Shown: one piece after another, positions 28,350 to 37,200 of the stretch
Numbering within the stretch: the stretch's first letter is position 1
How the letters are laid out: each line of letters starts with the position of its first letter
Source of the DNA: Cyanobacterium stanieri LEGE 03274
Lineage (GTDB): Bacteria > Cyanobacteriota > Cyanobacteriia > Cyanobacteriales > Cyanobacteriaceae
Reading direction: 5' to 3'
Assembly: GCF_015207825.1 (NCBI RefSeq)
Contig: NZ_JADEWC010000006.1
Coordinates: 62,001-126,000 of the forward strand
DNA: 64,000 nt
Notes under the pieces: model-generated
The model's database searches: none
Seen by the model: only the letters and a program-made list of their open reading frames with translations
What the model was told of the DNA's origin: nothing
Position numbers and translations under genes: made by a program

Positions 28350-29531
28350 ATGAAAATTTTACAAATTATCCCTTCTATTTCTTTGGTTTATGGTGGCCCT
28401 TCTCAAATGATTTTAGGCTTATCTAAGGCTTTGGCAAAGGAGGGGGAGGATGTTACTATTATCACCACTAATGCTAATGGAGATCAAGGGCAGTTTCCTT
28501 TGGATGTGCCTTTGCAATGTGCGGTGGAAAAAGATGGTTATAGGGTAGTTTATTTTAATTGCGCCCCTTTCCGCCGTTATAAGTTTTCTGTGGATTTGTT
28601 GCGCTGGTTATGGACGCACTGTGGTGATTATGATGTGGCGCATATCCATGCTTTATTTTCTCCTGTAACTACCATGGCGGCTTGGATTTGTCGTCAAAAA
28701 GGTTTACCTTATATTTTACGTCCTTTAGGAACTTTAGACCCTAAGGATTTACAAAAAAAGAGAGGTTTAAAAAAAATATATGGTAATTTGCTGGAGAAAG
28801 CTAATTTAAGGGGCAGTTTTGGGGTACATTTTACGAGTCAGCAGGAAGCGGATGTTTCTGAGGATTTCGGGGCAGGAATTAACCGTTTAATAGTGCCTTT
28901 GGGGGTGGAAATTCCCGATCGCACTTTAGATGATGATATGATTTATGATAGGTATCAAATTCCCCGTGGTAAACCTTTATTATTGTTTATGTCTCGCATT
29001 GAGCCAAAAAAGGGTTTACAATTTCTGATTCCTGCTTTACAACGGTTATTAAATCAAGGATACGATTTTCATTTTGTCTTGGCGGGGGCAAATCCTCAAG
29101 ATAGGAGTTATGAGGCACAGATACAGACTCAAATTACTTCTTCTAGTTTGTCTGATTGTACTACTATAACTGGCTTTGTAACGGGGGATGAAAAGATGGC
29201 TTTGTTACAAAAAGCTGATTTATTTTTACTTCCTTCTTTTTACGAAAATTTTGGCATTGCCGTGGTAGAGGCGATCGCCTTTAGTACACCTGTTTTAATT
29301 TCTGACCAAGTTTATATTTATCGGGAAATTGAGAAAGCTAAGGCAGGGTGGATATGTAGTCTTAATGAGGATGATTTAGTTAAAAAGTTAATGGTTGCCC
29401 TAGAAAGTGGTGAGGAAGAAAGACAGCAACGGGGCTTAAATGGTTTTAACTTAGTCAAACAAAATTATAGCTGGAGTGCGATCGCCCGTCAACTCATAGA
29501 AATATATACCAAGGCTATTAAAAATAATTGA
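28350..29531 (+). CDS. family 4 glycosyltransferase
   Basis: Second GT-B enzyme of the pair. It starts MKILQIIPSISLVYGGPSQMILGL with the glycine-rich acceptor loop. The donor half has LLFMSRIEPKKGLQFLIPALQ and the EX7E region ENFGIAVVEAIAFSTPVLIS. 393 residues. The stop codon TGA lies inside a heptamer (ATTGATA) that begins the triplicated repeat region. Sugar donor and acceptor are unknown. Confidence 0.9.
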   Translation: MKILQIIPSISLVYGGPSQMILGLSKALAKEGEDVTIITTNANGDQGQFPLDVPLQCAVEKDGYRVVYFNCAPFRRYKFSVDLLRWLWTHCGDYDVAHIHALFSPVTTMAAWICRQKGLPYILRPLGTLDPKDLQKKRGLKKIYGNLLEKANLRGSFGVHFTSQQEADVSEDFGAGINRLIVPLGVEIPDRTLDDDMIYDRYQIPRGKPLLLFMSRIEPKKGLQFLIPALQRLLNQGYDFHFVLAGANPQDRSYEAQIQTQITSSSLSDCTTITGFVTGDEKMALLQKADLFLLPSFYENFGIAVVEAIAFSTPVLISDQVYIYREIEKAKAGWICSLNEDDLVKKLMVALESGEEERQQRGLNGFNLVKQNYSWSAIARQLIEIYTKAIKNN

Positions 29532-29913
29532 TAATTAATAGATTATGACCTATACATTCCGAACTGAGGTTATCTTAGTTCAATTTATTGAACGATAAAC
29601 CGTTAGCCTTGTAATTTATTACAAGGTGGGTGAAGATACAATCCATTTATATTGATAATTGACAATTAATAAATTATGACGCACATATTCCGAACTGAGG
29701 TTATCTTAGTTCAATTTATTGAACGATAAACCGTTAGCCTTGTAATTTATTACAAGGTGGGTGAAGATACAATCCATTTATATTGATAATTGATAATTGA
29801 TGATTAATAGATTATGACCTATATATTCCGAACTGAGGTTATCTTAGTTCAATTTATTGAACGATAAACCGTTAGCCTTGTAATTTATTACACAGTGGGC
29901 AAAGATACAATCC
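29527..29913. repeat. hairpin element in triplicate with 2, 3 and 4 heptamers
   Basis: Three direct copies of one unit. Each has leading heptamers (ATTGATA and variants), then ATTATGAC, GAACTGAGGTTATC, the hairpin GTTCAATTTATTGAAC, the hairpin with arms CCTTGTAA / TTACAAGG, and GATACAATCCATTTAT. The copies start at 29527, 29651 and 29782 and carry 2, 3 and 4 heptamers, so the anchor-to-anchor spacing is 131 and then 138 bases. The right arm of the last copy is decayed (TTACACAG). Confidence 0.92.
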
Positions 29914-30014
29914 ATTTATAACGAATTATCCAATCCATTCTTTTTGATAAAAAGAAAAAAATCATTGCCCATTCTCTGCCCCCATGACACCACTTTTTTA
30001 ATAAACCCCATCCA
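29532..30014. other. intergenic region between glycosyltransferase and tex
   Basis: Almost entirely filled by the triplicated repeat. The remainder (29914-30014) shares CATTGCCCATTCYCTGCC with the region after copy 1 near 23825, so the element may extend that far. No gene is seen. Confidence 0.7.
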
Positions 30015-32156
30015 TTAAATTCTTTTTAAACCAATGCGTTTAAGTTTTTGATTAACCTCCAAAACCCTTACCCTTACAACCTCTCCTACCTTAATCACCT
30101 CATTGGTATCTTCAATAAATTTATCCGCTAATTGGGAAATATGAATTAAACCATCTTGATGGACTCCTACATCGACAAAAGCACCAAAATTCACTACATT
30201 AGTAACAACCCCTTCTAACTCCATACCCTCTTGAAGATCACTAATTTCATTAATACCCTCCTTAAAAGTAGCATAGCGAAACTCCGCGCGAGGATCTCTA
30301 CCTGGTTTTTCTAATTCTTGCCGAATATCTTCTAGGGTGGGTAAACCAACGGTATCGGTAACGTATTTTTTTAAGTCTAACTGAGGAAGATGGGAGCTAA
30401 ATTTGTTAATTTGATTGAGAGATATGTTAATATCTTGGGCAATACTTTCAACGATGGCGTAACTTTCAGGATGCACGGCGGTATTATCTAAAGGATTTTT
30501 TCCCCCCCGAATTTTGAGAAAACCTGCGGCCAACTCAAAGGTTTTTGCTCCTAATTTTTTGACTTTGAGTAATTCTTTTCGGCTTTTAAATGCCCCATAT
30601 TCGTTGCGATAATTAACAATATTGTTGGCAATGGTGGGATTAATACCTGATACGAAGGTTAGTAATTCTTGGGAGGCGGTGTTTAAATCTACTCCCACGT
30701 AATTAACACAGCTTTCGACGGTTTCTTCTAATTTTTTCTTGAGTAATTTTTGGTCAACGTCATGTTGATATTGTCCTACGCCAATGGATTTGGGGTCAAT
30801 TTTCACTAATTCGGCTAGAGGGTCTTGCAGTCTCCTACCGATACTAATAGCACCCCTAACAGTAATGTCAAGGTGAGGAAATTCGGCGATGGCTATATCA
30901 CTAGCTGAATAGATGGAAGCCCCTGATTCATTGACCATTACTTTAATTGGTTTGGGGTTTAAAGGGGCGATCGTCTCGGTGATAAATTGCTCGGTTTCTC
31001 TCCCCGCTGTACCATTACCGATGGCAATCAATTTTATGTTATACTCACGAATAAGATTTTGAATTGTATTAGTGGAGATCTGTCTTTTTTTATCTCCTGA
31101 ATGGGGAAATATGGTTTGATAGTCTAAAAATTGCCCTGTTTCCGAAAGAATAGCGACTTTACAACCTGTCCTAAATCCCGGGTCAATTCCCATGGTGGGT
31201 TTCATTCCTGCGGGGGCAGATAATAACAATTCTCGTAAATTGGCTTCAAAGGTTTTGATAGATTCACCGTCAGCCCATGCTTTTTTTTCTGCTCTTACTT
31301 CTCTTAATATGGCAGGTTTAATTAAACGATTAAAGCTATCTTTGATGGTATTTTCGTAGAAATTAACTAGGTTATTTTCTTTGGTTTTGATGGTTTTTGA
31401 TGCTAGGTAGATAAGGCTTTTTTCTTCATCAAAGGTAATATCTAAGGTCAATATTTTTTCATTTTCTCCCCTGTATAATGCGAGGATATTATGGGGGGCA
31501 ATTTTTGTTAGTTTTCCTTGAAAGTTGCGATACATTTCATATTTGGTTGTACCTTCTTCGTAATCTTTTTTTATGGTAGATGCAAACCAACCATTTTTTA
31601 AAATAAAGTCTCTTAAATAGGCTCTTAATTGTGCTTTTTCGGCAATTTCTTCGGCTAATATATCCCCTGCCCCTGCAATGGCTTCTTCGATGGTGGCTAC
31701 TTCTTCATTAAGATATTTTTGGGCTTCTTTTTCTAAGTTAAAAGATTTTGTTTGAGGATAGTTATGTTGTTTAATTAATTCTATTAAAGGAGTTAATCCT
31801 TTTTCTTTTGCCATGGTGGCACGGGTGCGCCTTTTAGTTTTAAAGGGTAGGTAAAGGTCTTCAAGTTCATTTTTTTGTAAACAGGCGGTGATTTGAGCTT
31901 TTAAAGAGTCACTGAGTTGATTTTTAAGGGCGATCGCCTCTAAGATAACTTGTTTACGTTGTTCTAGTTCCTGTAAATAGTTAAAACGTTCTTGAATATC
32001 CCTCAATTGTATCTCATTAAGAGAACCTGTTATTTCTTTACGGTAACGGGCAATAAAAGGGATTGTTGCTCCTTCTGAAAATAAATTTAAAGCACTATTT
32101 ACTTGCTCTATTTTTAAGCATAATTCTTGGGCAATAATTTGAGAAATGTTAATCAT
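30015..32156 (-). CDS. tex: Tex-like RNA-binding transcription accessory protein
   Basis: Cytoplasmic nucleic-acid-binding protein of the Tex/Spt6 family. Domains in order are the N-terminal helical Tex region (LFSEGATIPFIARYRKEITG), a YqgF-like RNase H fold (MGIDPGFRTGCKVAILSETG, about 320-450), helix-hairpin-helix motifs (LNTASQELLTFVSGINPTIANNIV) and a C-terminal S1 domain (LEGVVTNVVNFGAFVDVGVHQDGLIHISQL). The 713 residues are a normal length. Confidence 0.96.
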   Translation of the reverse strand: MINISQIIAQELCLKIEQVNSALNLFSEGATIPFIARYRKEITGSLNEIQLRDIQERFNYLQELEQRKQVILEAIALKNQLSDSLKAQITACLQKNELEDLYLPFKTKRRTRATMAKEKGLTPLIELIKQHNYPQTKSFNLEKEAQKYLNEEVATIEEAIAGAGDILAEEIAEKAQLRAYLRDFILKNGWFASTIKKDYEEGTTKYEMYRNFQGKLTKIAPHNILALYRGENEKILTLDITFDEEKSLIYLASKTIKTKENNLVNFYENTIKDSFNRLIKPAILREVRAEKKAWADGESIKTFEANLRELLLSAPAGMKPTMGIDPGFRTGCKVAILSETGQFLDYQTIFPHSGDKKRQISTNTIQNLIREYNIKLIAIGNGTAGRETEQFITETIAPLNPKPIKVMVNESGASIYSASDIAIAEFPHLDITVRGAISIGRRLQDPLAELVKIDPKSIGVGQYQHDVDQKLLKKKLEETVESCVNYVGVDLNTASQELLTFVSGINPTIANNIVNYRNEYGAFKSRKELLKVKKLGAKTFELAAGFLKIRGGKNPLDNTAVHPESYAIVESIAQDINISLNQINKFSSHLPQLDLKKYVTDTVGLPTLEDIRQELEKPGRDPRAEFRYATFKEGINEISDLQEGMELEGVVTNVVNFGAFVDVGVHQDGLIHISQLADKFIEDTNEVIKVGEVVRVRVLEVNQKLKRIGLKRI

Positions 32157-32553
32157 TTATTTTGAGAATAATTTAATGAATAATTCGTAATTGAATATGA
32201 TGGTATTTATTTAAAAAAAAAGTAAAGTAAGTTAATAAATAATACTATGTTTATTCATTTAACTTAAGTTAGGTATAACATTTTTAATATTTTCAAGTTA
32301 AAAATTGATCTGGAAAATTAACAAACTATCAATGTCCAAGCAGTCACCAAAAAAATATAATCATGCTTACAAATATTATCCTGAATTGAGATTATTTATA
32401 TTCAGTGAGATTAAAATTAACTGAGTATGAATTTTGATTCTATGATGAAATTATTTTAAATTTATGATAATAAATCACTACTGACAAAAATAATTTATTT
32501 AAAGTTTGTATAACTCTATATAAATAATTATGGTGATAAAATTATTAATGAGT
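32157..32553. other. intergenic region between tex and the ABC permease gene
   Basis: AT-rich, no ORF. It holds two copies of the recurring motif: TAACTTAAGTTAGGTATAA near 32262 and, inverted, TTATCCTGAATTGAGATTA near 32377. Promoter elements for tex (minus strand) are presumably here but not recognisable. Confidence 0.55.
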
Positions 32554-33558
32554 TTATTCCAAGTTTTCCAATTTAATACGAGGGTCAACAAATTTTAATA
32601 ATAAATCCGCCATTAAATTACCGACAATTAACATGGTAGCCCCCATCATCAAACTAGCCATAACTAAATATAAATCTTGGGCTTGTACTGCCTGTAATAT
32701 TAATCTACCTAAACCTGGCCAGTTAAAGAAAAATTCGGCAATAAACGCACCGCTTAATAAACTGGCAAACTCAAAACCGAGTAGCGTAATCAGAGGGTTA
32801 ATGGCATTGCGTAAGGCATGGACATATAAAACTCGATTTTTTGGAAGCCCTTTTGCCCTAGCGGTTTGAATATAATCTTGTCTTAATACATCTAATAATT
32901 GCCCTCGGGTTAGTCGTTGTAATCCTGCAAAACTGGTAATACTAAGGGCGATGGTGGGTAATATCATATGCCAAACAATATCTAAAAATTTACCTAGGGG
33001 AGACAGTTGATTATGATTAATACTTGTCATGCCACCTACGGGAAAAAGGGGGGATAAATTTTGGGCGACAACTAATAAAATTAAGGCGGTGATAAAGCTA
33101 GGGAATCCTTGCCCAAAGTAACTAACTACCCTTAAAACTTTATCGATGGTTTTATTTTGATTAACGGCGCTGATTATTCCTAGGGGAAGGGCGATCGCCC
33201 ATGTTACTATAATAGATGAAATGGCTAATAATAAAGTAGCGGGAATACGTTCAAGAATCAGGGAAGAAACCGAGCGCGAGTAAACAAAACTCTCTCCAAA
33301 ATCAAATCTAGTAATTACTTGTCTAAACCATAATAAATATTGTTGTAGAGGTGATTTATCTAGCCCAAAACGTATTTGTAACTCGTCAATGGTTTCAGGG
33401 GAGATTGTTGGATTTTGTCGTAAGTTATCAAGATAATCTCCAGGCGCTAACTGAATAATCATAAAGCTAAGCATAGAAGCCAATAAAAGAGTCAACAATC
33501 CTTGGGAGAGTCTTTTAAAAACATAAATGGTGTTTTCACTCAATAAAAAACTTTTCAC
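32554..33558 (-). CDS. ABC transporter permease, DppB/OppB type
   Basis: Inner-membrane subunit of a peptide- or nickel-type ABC importer. The 334 residues have about six membrane segments, the N-terminal GDYLDNLRQNP / LQIRFGLDKSPLQQYLLW region typical of DppB, and the ATPase-contacting EAA loop TARAKGLPKNRVLYVHALRNA. The start is GTG. No binding protein, second permease or ATPase gene is adjacent; dispersed opp/dpp genes are usual in cyanobacteria, so the substrate cannot be told. Confidence 0.92.
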   Translation of the reverse strand: MKSFLLSENTIYVFKRLSQGLLTLLLASMLSFMIIQLAPGDYLDNLRQNPTISPETIDELQIRFGLDKSPLQQYLLWFRQVITRFDFGESFVYSRSVSSLILERIPATLLLAISSIIVTWAIALPLGIISAVNQNKTIDKVLRVVSYFGQGFPSFITALILLVVAQNLSPLFPVGGMTSINHNQLSPLGKFLDIVWHMILPTIALSITSFAGLQRLTRGQLLDVLRQDYIQTARAKGLPKNRVLYVHALRNAINPLITLLGFEFASLLSGAFIAEFFFNWPGLGRLILQAVQAQDLYLVMASLMMGATMLIVGNLMADLLLKFVDPRIKLENLE

Positions 33559-34033
33559 AGATATATATAGTCTTATTTATAATGTCTATTAGTCACGTTT
33601 AGATTAACATTTTTAGATTATGGAGAGCAACTTAGTTTATAAATAATATAAATCTGATTCAAATACTCACTCATAAATTATCACTCATCTTAGTTTGAGA
33701 AAGGTTATTTTTAATTATTAATGATCTCATTTATTATAGATAAGATTTTTTTTTAAACTTAAACTTGTTAATGTGAGTTATTACTATTAATATTAAATTG
33801 ACTGAGAGTGTTTTTATAATCAAAAATACAAATAAACGTTCACTTTTTAGAAACAATAATTATTTTTATTATCACTAATTCATAATTATAATATCTTTAT
33901 AGTAGTCAATCTTCATTAAAAATATAATCTACTTACGTATATTTTAGATAAAATAACAAATATAGAAAGATATAATTACAATAAATTCTTTCTACAGAAA
34001 AGATTAATCATAATTTACTAAAAAATAATAACA
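33559..34033. other. AT-rich intergenic region between divergent genes
   Basis: 475 very AT-rich bases between the divergent ABC permease gene and the cyanoexosortase gene. No ORF, tRNA or convincing repeat was seen. Confidence 0.55.
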
Positions 34034-34969
34034 ATGGCACTCATAAAAAGTAAACAAACCTACCTCAATCTAAATGAGGAAAAAATATTTTACATAATCT
34101 TAGGATTTCTATGTTTGATGTATTTTCCCCTTATGTGGCACTGGTATGATGGTTGGTTAAATAAAACCATTAGTATTGAGCATGAATATTTTAGCCATGG
34201 AGTGATTGGAATTCCCTTCGCTTTCTATCTATGTTGGTTGGATAGAAAAAAATGGCATCAATTACCCAATCAATATCGCCCACAAGGATTTTTCCCCATT
34301 ACCATCGCTAGTATTTTTTATCTTTCAGGAGTGCCAGAATTAGTTAATCTTTCATTTCCCATTATTTTGTTGGGAATATGTTACTTTTTGAAAGGTAAGG
34401 CTGGTTTGAAGTTACTTTGGTTTCCCTTTATCCTCATTATCCTTGCTACTCCTAATTCTATTCCCTATCTGATTACTCCTTATACCCTTTGGTTACAAAG
34501 ATTGATTGCTACCCTTTCAGGGTTTTTATTGTTTCATCTCGGTTTTGATGTGAGTGTTAATGGTATTTATATCTCCGTCAATGGGCGTTTGGTAGAAGTT
34601 GCCCCCTATTGTGCGGGATTAAAGATGCTTTTTACCAGTTTATATATTTCCCTTATTTTACTCTATTGGCGGGGTGTTTTGGGCGATCGCACTCGCTCTT
34701 TATTATTATTAGTAGGGGCGGTATTTATTAGCGTCATCGGCAATGTGTTTCGTAATACTATTTTGGCATTTTTTCACGGTGCAAGACAAGATTCTTTATT
34801 TGTTTGGTTTCATGATAGTTGGGGAGGAGAAGTTTATTCCACGGGAATGTTAATTTGTATTTTTGGACTACTTTTATGGATTGAAAAAATCAACTTTTAC
34901 TCTAATTCAGAACCAAAATTAAATCAATTAACAACTAATGACGAAGATGATTTTAATTTTAATTTTTAG
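34034..34969 (+). CDS. crtB: cyanoexosortase B
   Basis: Integral membrane transpeptidase-like protein expected to process and anchor PEP-CTERM-tailed proteins. It has about eight hydrophobic segments. The exosortase catalytic triad is visible: Cys193 in VEVAPYCAGLKML, Arg240 in IGNVFRNTILAFFHG and His260 in FVWFHDSWGG. The following gene encodes the recognised cyanoexosortase-B partner, which supports subfamily B. The symbol crtB is the exosortase name and is unrelated to phytoene synthase. No PEP-CTERM substrate gene was found in the window. Confidence 0.92.
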   Translation: MALIKSKQTYLNLNEEKIFYIILGFLCLMYFPLMWHWYDGWLNKTISIEHEYFSHGVIGIPFAFYLCWLDRKKWHQLPNQYRPQGFFPITIASIFYLSGVPELVNLSFPIILLGICYFLKGKAGLKLLWFPFILIILATPNSIPYLITPYTLWLQRLIATLSGFLLFHLGFDVSVNGIYISVNGRLVEVAPYCAGLKMLFTSLYISLILLYWRGVLGDRTRSLLLLVGAVFISVIGNVFRNTILAFFHGARQDSLFVWFHDSWGGEVYSTGMLICIFGLLLWIEKINFYSNSEPKLNQLTTNDEDDFNFNF

Positions 34970-35011
34970 GACATTAAATCAATATACAATACACATTAAT
35001 AATGTCATAAA

Positions 35012-35920
35012 ATGACTACTAAAAAACAAAAAAAATATTACTATATAATCTTAATAATAGTATTAATGCTATTAATTATTATTGGTATTCTACCTGGCTA
35101 TTTTAAAGGAGGTAATTGGAGTTGGAGTCAAGAAAATGAACCTAGCAATATGGGGTTAATTCGTCAGTTGAGAAATGAGCCAATTTTGTTAGAGGATTGG
35201 GAACTTATTGATAGAAATCTAGTCAGACTAAATGGTAAAAATTGGTATTGGCAAATCATGGAAAAAGATAATCAAACAGTTAGTTTGTTAATACATCCTC
35301 AGCCCTATTTTAAGGATAAACCAAGTGTAGAATGGACTGATTTAGAAAATTTAAACGTAAGTGCTTCCTTTTGTTTACAGGAAATCTCCGATAAACTTAC
35401 CCTAGCACCAGAAGAACTAAATATACAATCATCAGCAAAAAATATTGGTGAATTAATAAGTCAAAAAAACGTTGATAAAAACACATTAAACATCATTTTA
35501 GAATCCCTAGATACAAGATGTTCTCGAGCTTTTACCATCACCAATAGAGACAATCAACAAACAATAATTCCCCTAATTGATCCTCAAGATTGGTCAACGG
35601 ATTCCCAACAAACCATTACCTTTAATGCTGACAATAATGATACGATTACCGCATTATTTCAAAGGGGTTGGAATAATAATAACACCGTGGCAATGATGAA
35701 TTGGTACACATGGAAAGATGGTGGACACCATAAACCCTATCATTGGTTTTTTAGTGATTTGAAAAGTCAAATAAAGGGCGATCGCACTGGGTGGGTAGCC
35801 ATCAGTTTAAGACTATACATAGAACCTCTAGCCGAAATAAAACCAAAACAAGAAGAAATAACAACCCTCGCCCAACAAGTTCAAACCCAAATCATGACCA
35901 AAATCACCCCAGAAAAATAA
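35012..35920 (+). CDS. cyanoexosortase B system-associated protein
   Basis: Membrane-anchored protein with one N-terminal membrane helix (YYYIILIIVLMLLIIIGILPGYF) and a 270-residue soluble domain rich in tryptophan (GNWSWSQ, GKNWYWQIM, MMNWYTWKDGGHHKPYHWFFSD). The family occurs next to cyanoexosortase B and resembles EpsI-type partners. Its biochemical role is unknown. It lies 42 bases after the exosortase gene and 90 bases before the export gene, consistent with an operon. Confidence 0.82.
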   Translation: MTTKKQKKYYYIILIIVLMLLIIIGILPGYFKGGNWSWSQENEPSNMGLIRQLRNEPILLEDWELIDRNLVRLNGKNWYWQIMEKDNQTVSLLIHPQPYFKDKPSVEWTDLENLNVSASFCLQEISDKLTLAPEELNIQSSAKNIGELISQKNVDKNTLNIILESLDTRCSRAFTITNRDNQQTIIPLIDPQDWSTDSQQTITFNADNNDTITALFQRGWNNNNTVAMMNWYTWKDGGHHKPYHWFFSDLKSQIKGDRTGWVAISLRLYIEPLAEIKPKQEEITTLAQQVQTQIMTKITPEK

Positions 35921-36010
35921 TTTACCAATCAAAAAATCATCACCAAAATTCCCTTTCTTCCCGCCATCAAAATTGCTATACTCTGAAACATAAAAATAAC
36001 CAAGATCACA

Positions 36011-37171
36011 ATGGCTAATAAGTTTAATCTCCTCCTCATACTCTTATACCCTCTCCTAGTCGTGATTCTTACACCCCAAAAAATAGCATGGTCACAAAAT
36101 AACTCCCCCTTACAAACTACCCCCCCAAGCAACTTTCCCTCCGTACCCAGAGGCTACGAACCAGAACCCTTTGACCAAGGCAACGCCCAACACCTCAACG
36201 ATTATCGCCTCGACTTTGGCGACTCCATTAACGTCTCCGTAGCCAGATTTCCCGAATTTAACTTCTCCGGAACATTAGACGCTCAAGGAAACGTCGTTGT
36301 ACCAATCCTTGGACGCATATCCCTCAAAGGTTTAACCACCGAAGAAATAGAAAACAAAATTAGTTTTGAACTAGGAAACCGCTACCTTAGAGAACCCCCC
36401 CAAGTTTTAGCCGTACTCACAGGGCAACGACCATTTAACCTTACCGTTATTGGAGAAGTTGCCAGACCGGGCTATTATACCGTTAGTGATGGAATCCCCA
36501 TGAGTTCTCTCCTTACCCTAGCAGGGGGAACAACCAATCGAGCTGATATGCGTTCAATTATCGTTCGTCGTCGCCTTACCGATGATACCCTAATAGAAGA
36601 AGAAGTAGATCTTTATAAACCACTCATTGAAGGCACAGGAGAACCCCGCATCCGCCTTCAACCGGGAGATACCGTAGTAGTTTCTGCCCTAGAAGTAGGA
36701 GAAGATCAAGACTATGACCAAGTATTTATCTCCCGTACTAATGTTCCCCAACCCCTAATCCAAGTCAGGGTAGTAGCACCCACAGGGGCGGCAGGGGCAA
36801 CCCTCCGTAATATTAATATTCCTAACGGTAGTACCTTCCTTGATGCGGTAGCACTGCTTCCCGAATTTATTCCCCTAGTCACCAATAACGAAGTTACCTT
36901 AATGCGTTTTGACCCCGAATTGGGAAGGGTTGTCACCCAATCCCTTAATGTCCGTCAAACCATCGAACAAGGAGATATGGCCCAAAATGTTCCCCTAAGG
37001 GAAGATGATGTTATTGTGGTTAGTCGAACTCTTTTAGGCAGAATTTTGGGGGGAATCAGGATTATCACTCAACCTATCAGAGATATTTTTGGTTTTACTA
37101 ACTTTATCCAAGATGTCTTTGATGGCAACTTATTTGATAGCAATAATCGTAATAATAATTTCCGTTTTTAA
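36011..37171 (+). CDS. Wza-like polysaccharide export protein with SLBB domains
   Basis: Predicted periplasmic or outer-membrane channel component for exopolysaccharide export. The N-terminal signal peptide (NLLLILLYPLLVVIL...AWS) has no lipobox cysteine. The polysaccharide export domain starts YRLDFGDSINVSVARFPEF, followed by SLBB repeats (FNLTVIGEVARPGYYTVSDG, and IQVRVVAPTGAAGATLRNI). The C-terminal 40 residues are basic and Asn-rich, without the usual amphipathic barrel helix. The Wzc-like gene follows 29 bases later. Confidence 0.9.
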   Translation: MANKFNLLLILLYPLLVVILTPQKIAWSQNNSPLQTTPPSNFPSVPRGYEPEPFDQGNAQHLNDYRLDFGDSINVSVARFPEFNFSGTLDAQGNVVVPILGRISLKGLTTEEIENKISFELGNRYLREPPQVLAVLTGQRPFNLTVIGEVARPGYYTVSDGIPMSSLLTLAGGTTNRADMRSIIVRRRLTDDTLIEEEVDLYKPLIEGTGEPRIRLQPGDTVVVSALEVGEDQDYDQVFISRTNVPQPLIQVRVVAPTGAAGATLRNINIPNGSTFLDAVALLPEFIPLVTNNEVTLMRFDPELGRVVTQSLNVRQTIEQGDMAQNVPLREDDVIVVSRTLLGRILGGIRIITQPIRDIFGFTNFIQDVFDGNLFDSNNRNNNFRF

Positions 37172-37200
37172 AATAAATTCATTGATAGTAACTATTCTTT

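Noticed and set aside
29527-29913. CRISPR-like appearance of three direct repeats
   Set aside because: The units follow each other without unique spacers, are over 120 bases long, contain two hairpins and have no cas genes nearby.
33559-34033. Hidden small gene in the 475-base AT-rich gap
   Set aside because: All frames are broken by frequent stops and no ribosome binding site precedes a credible start.
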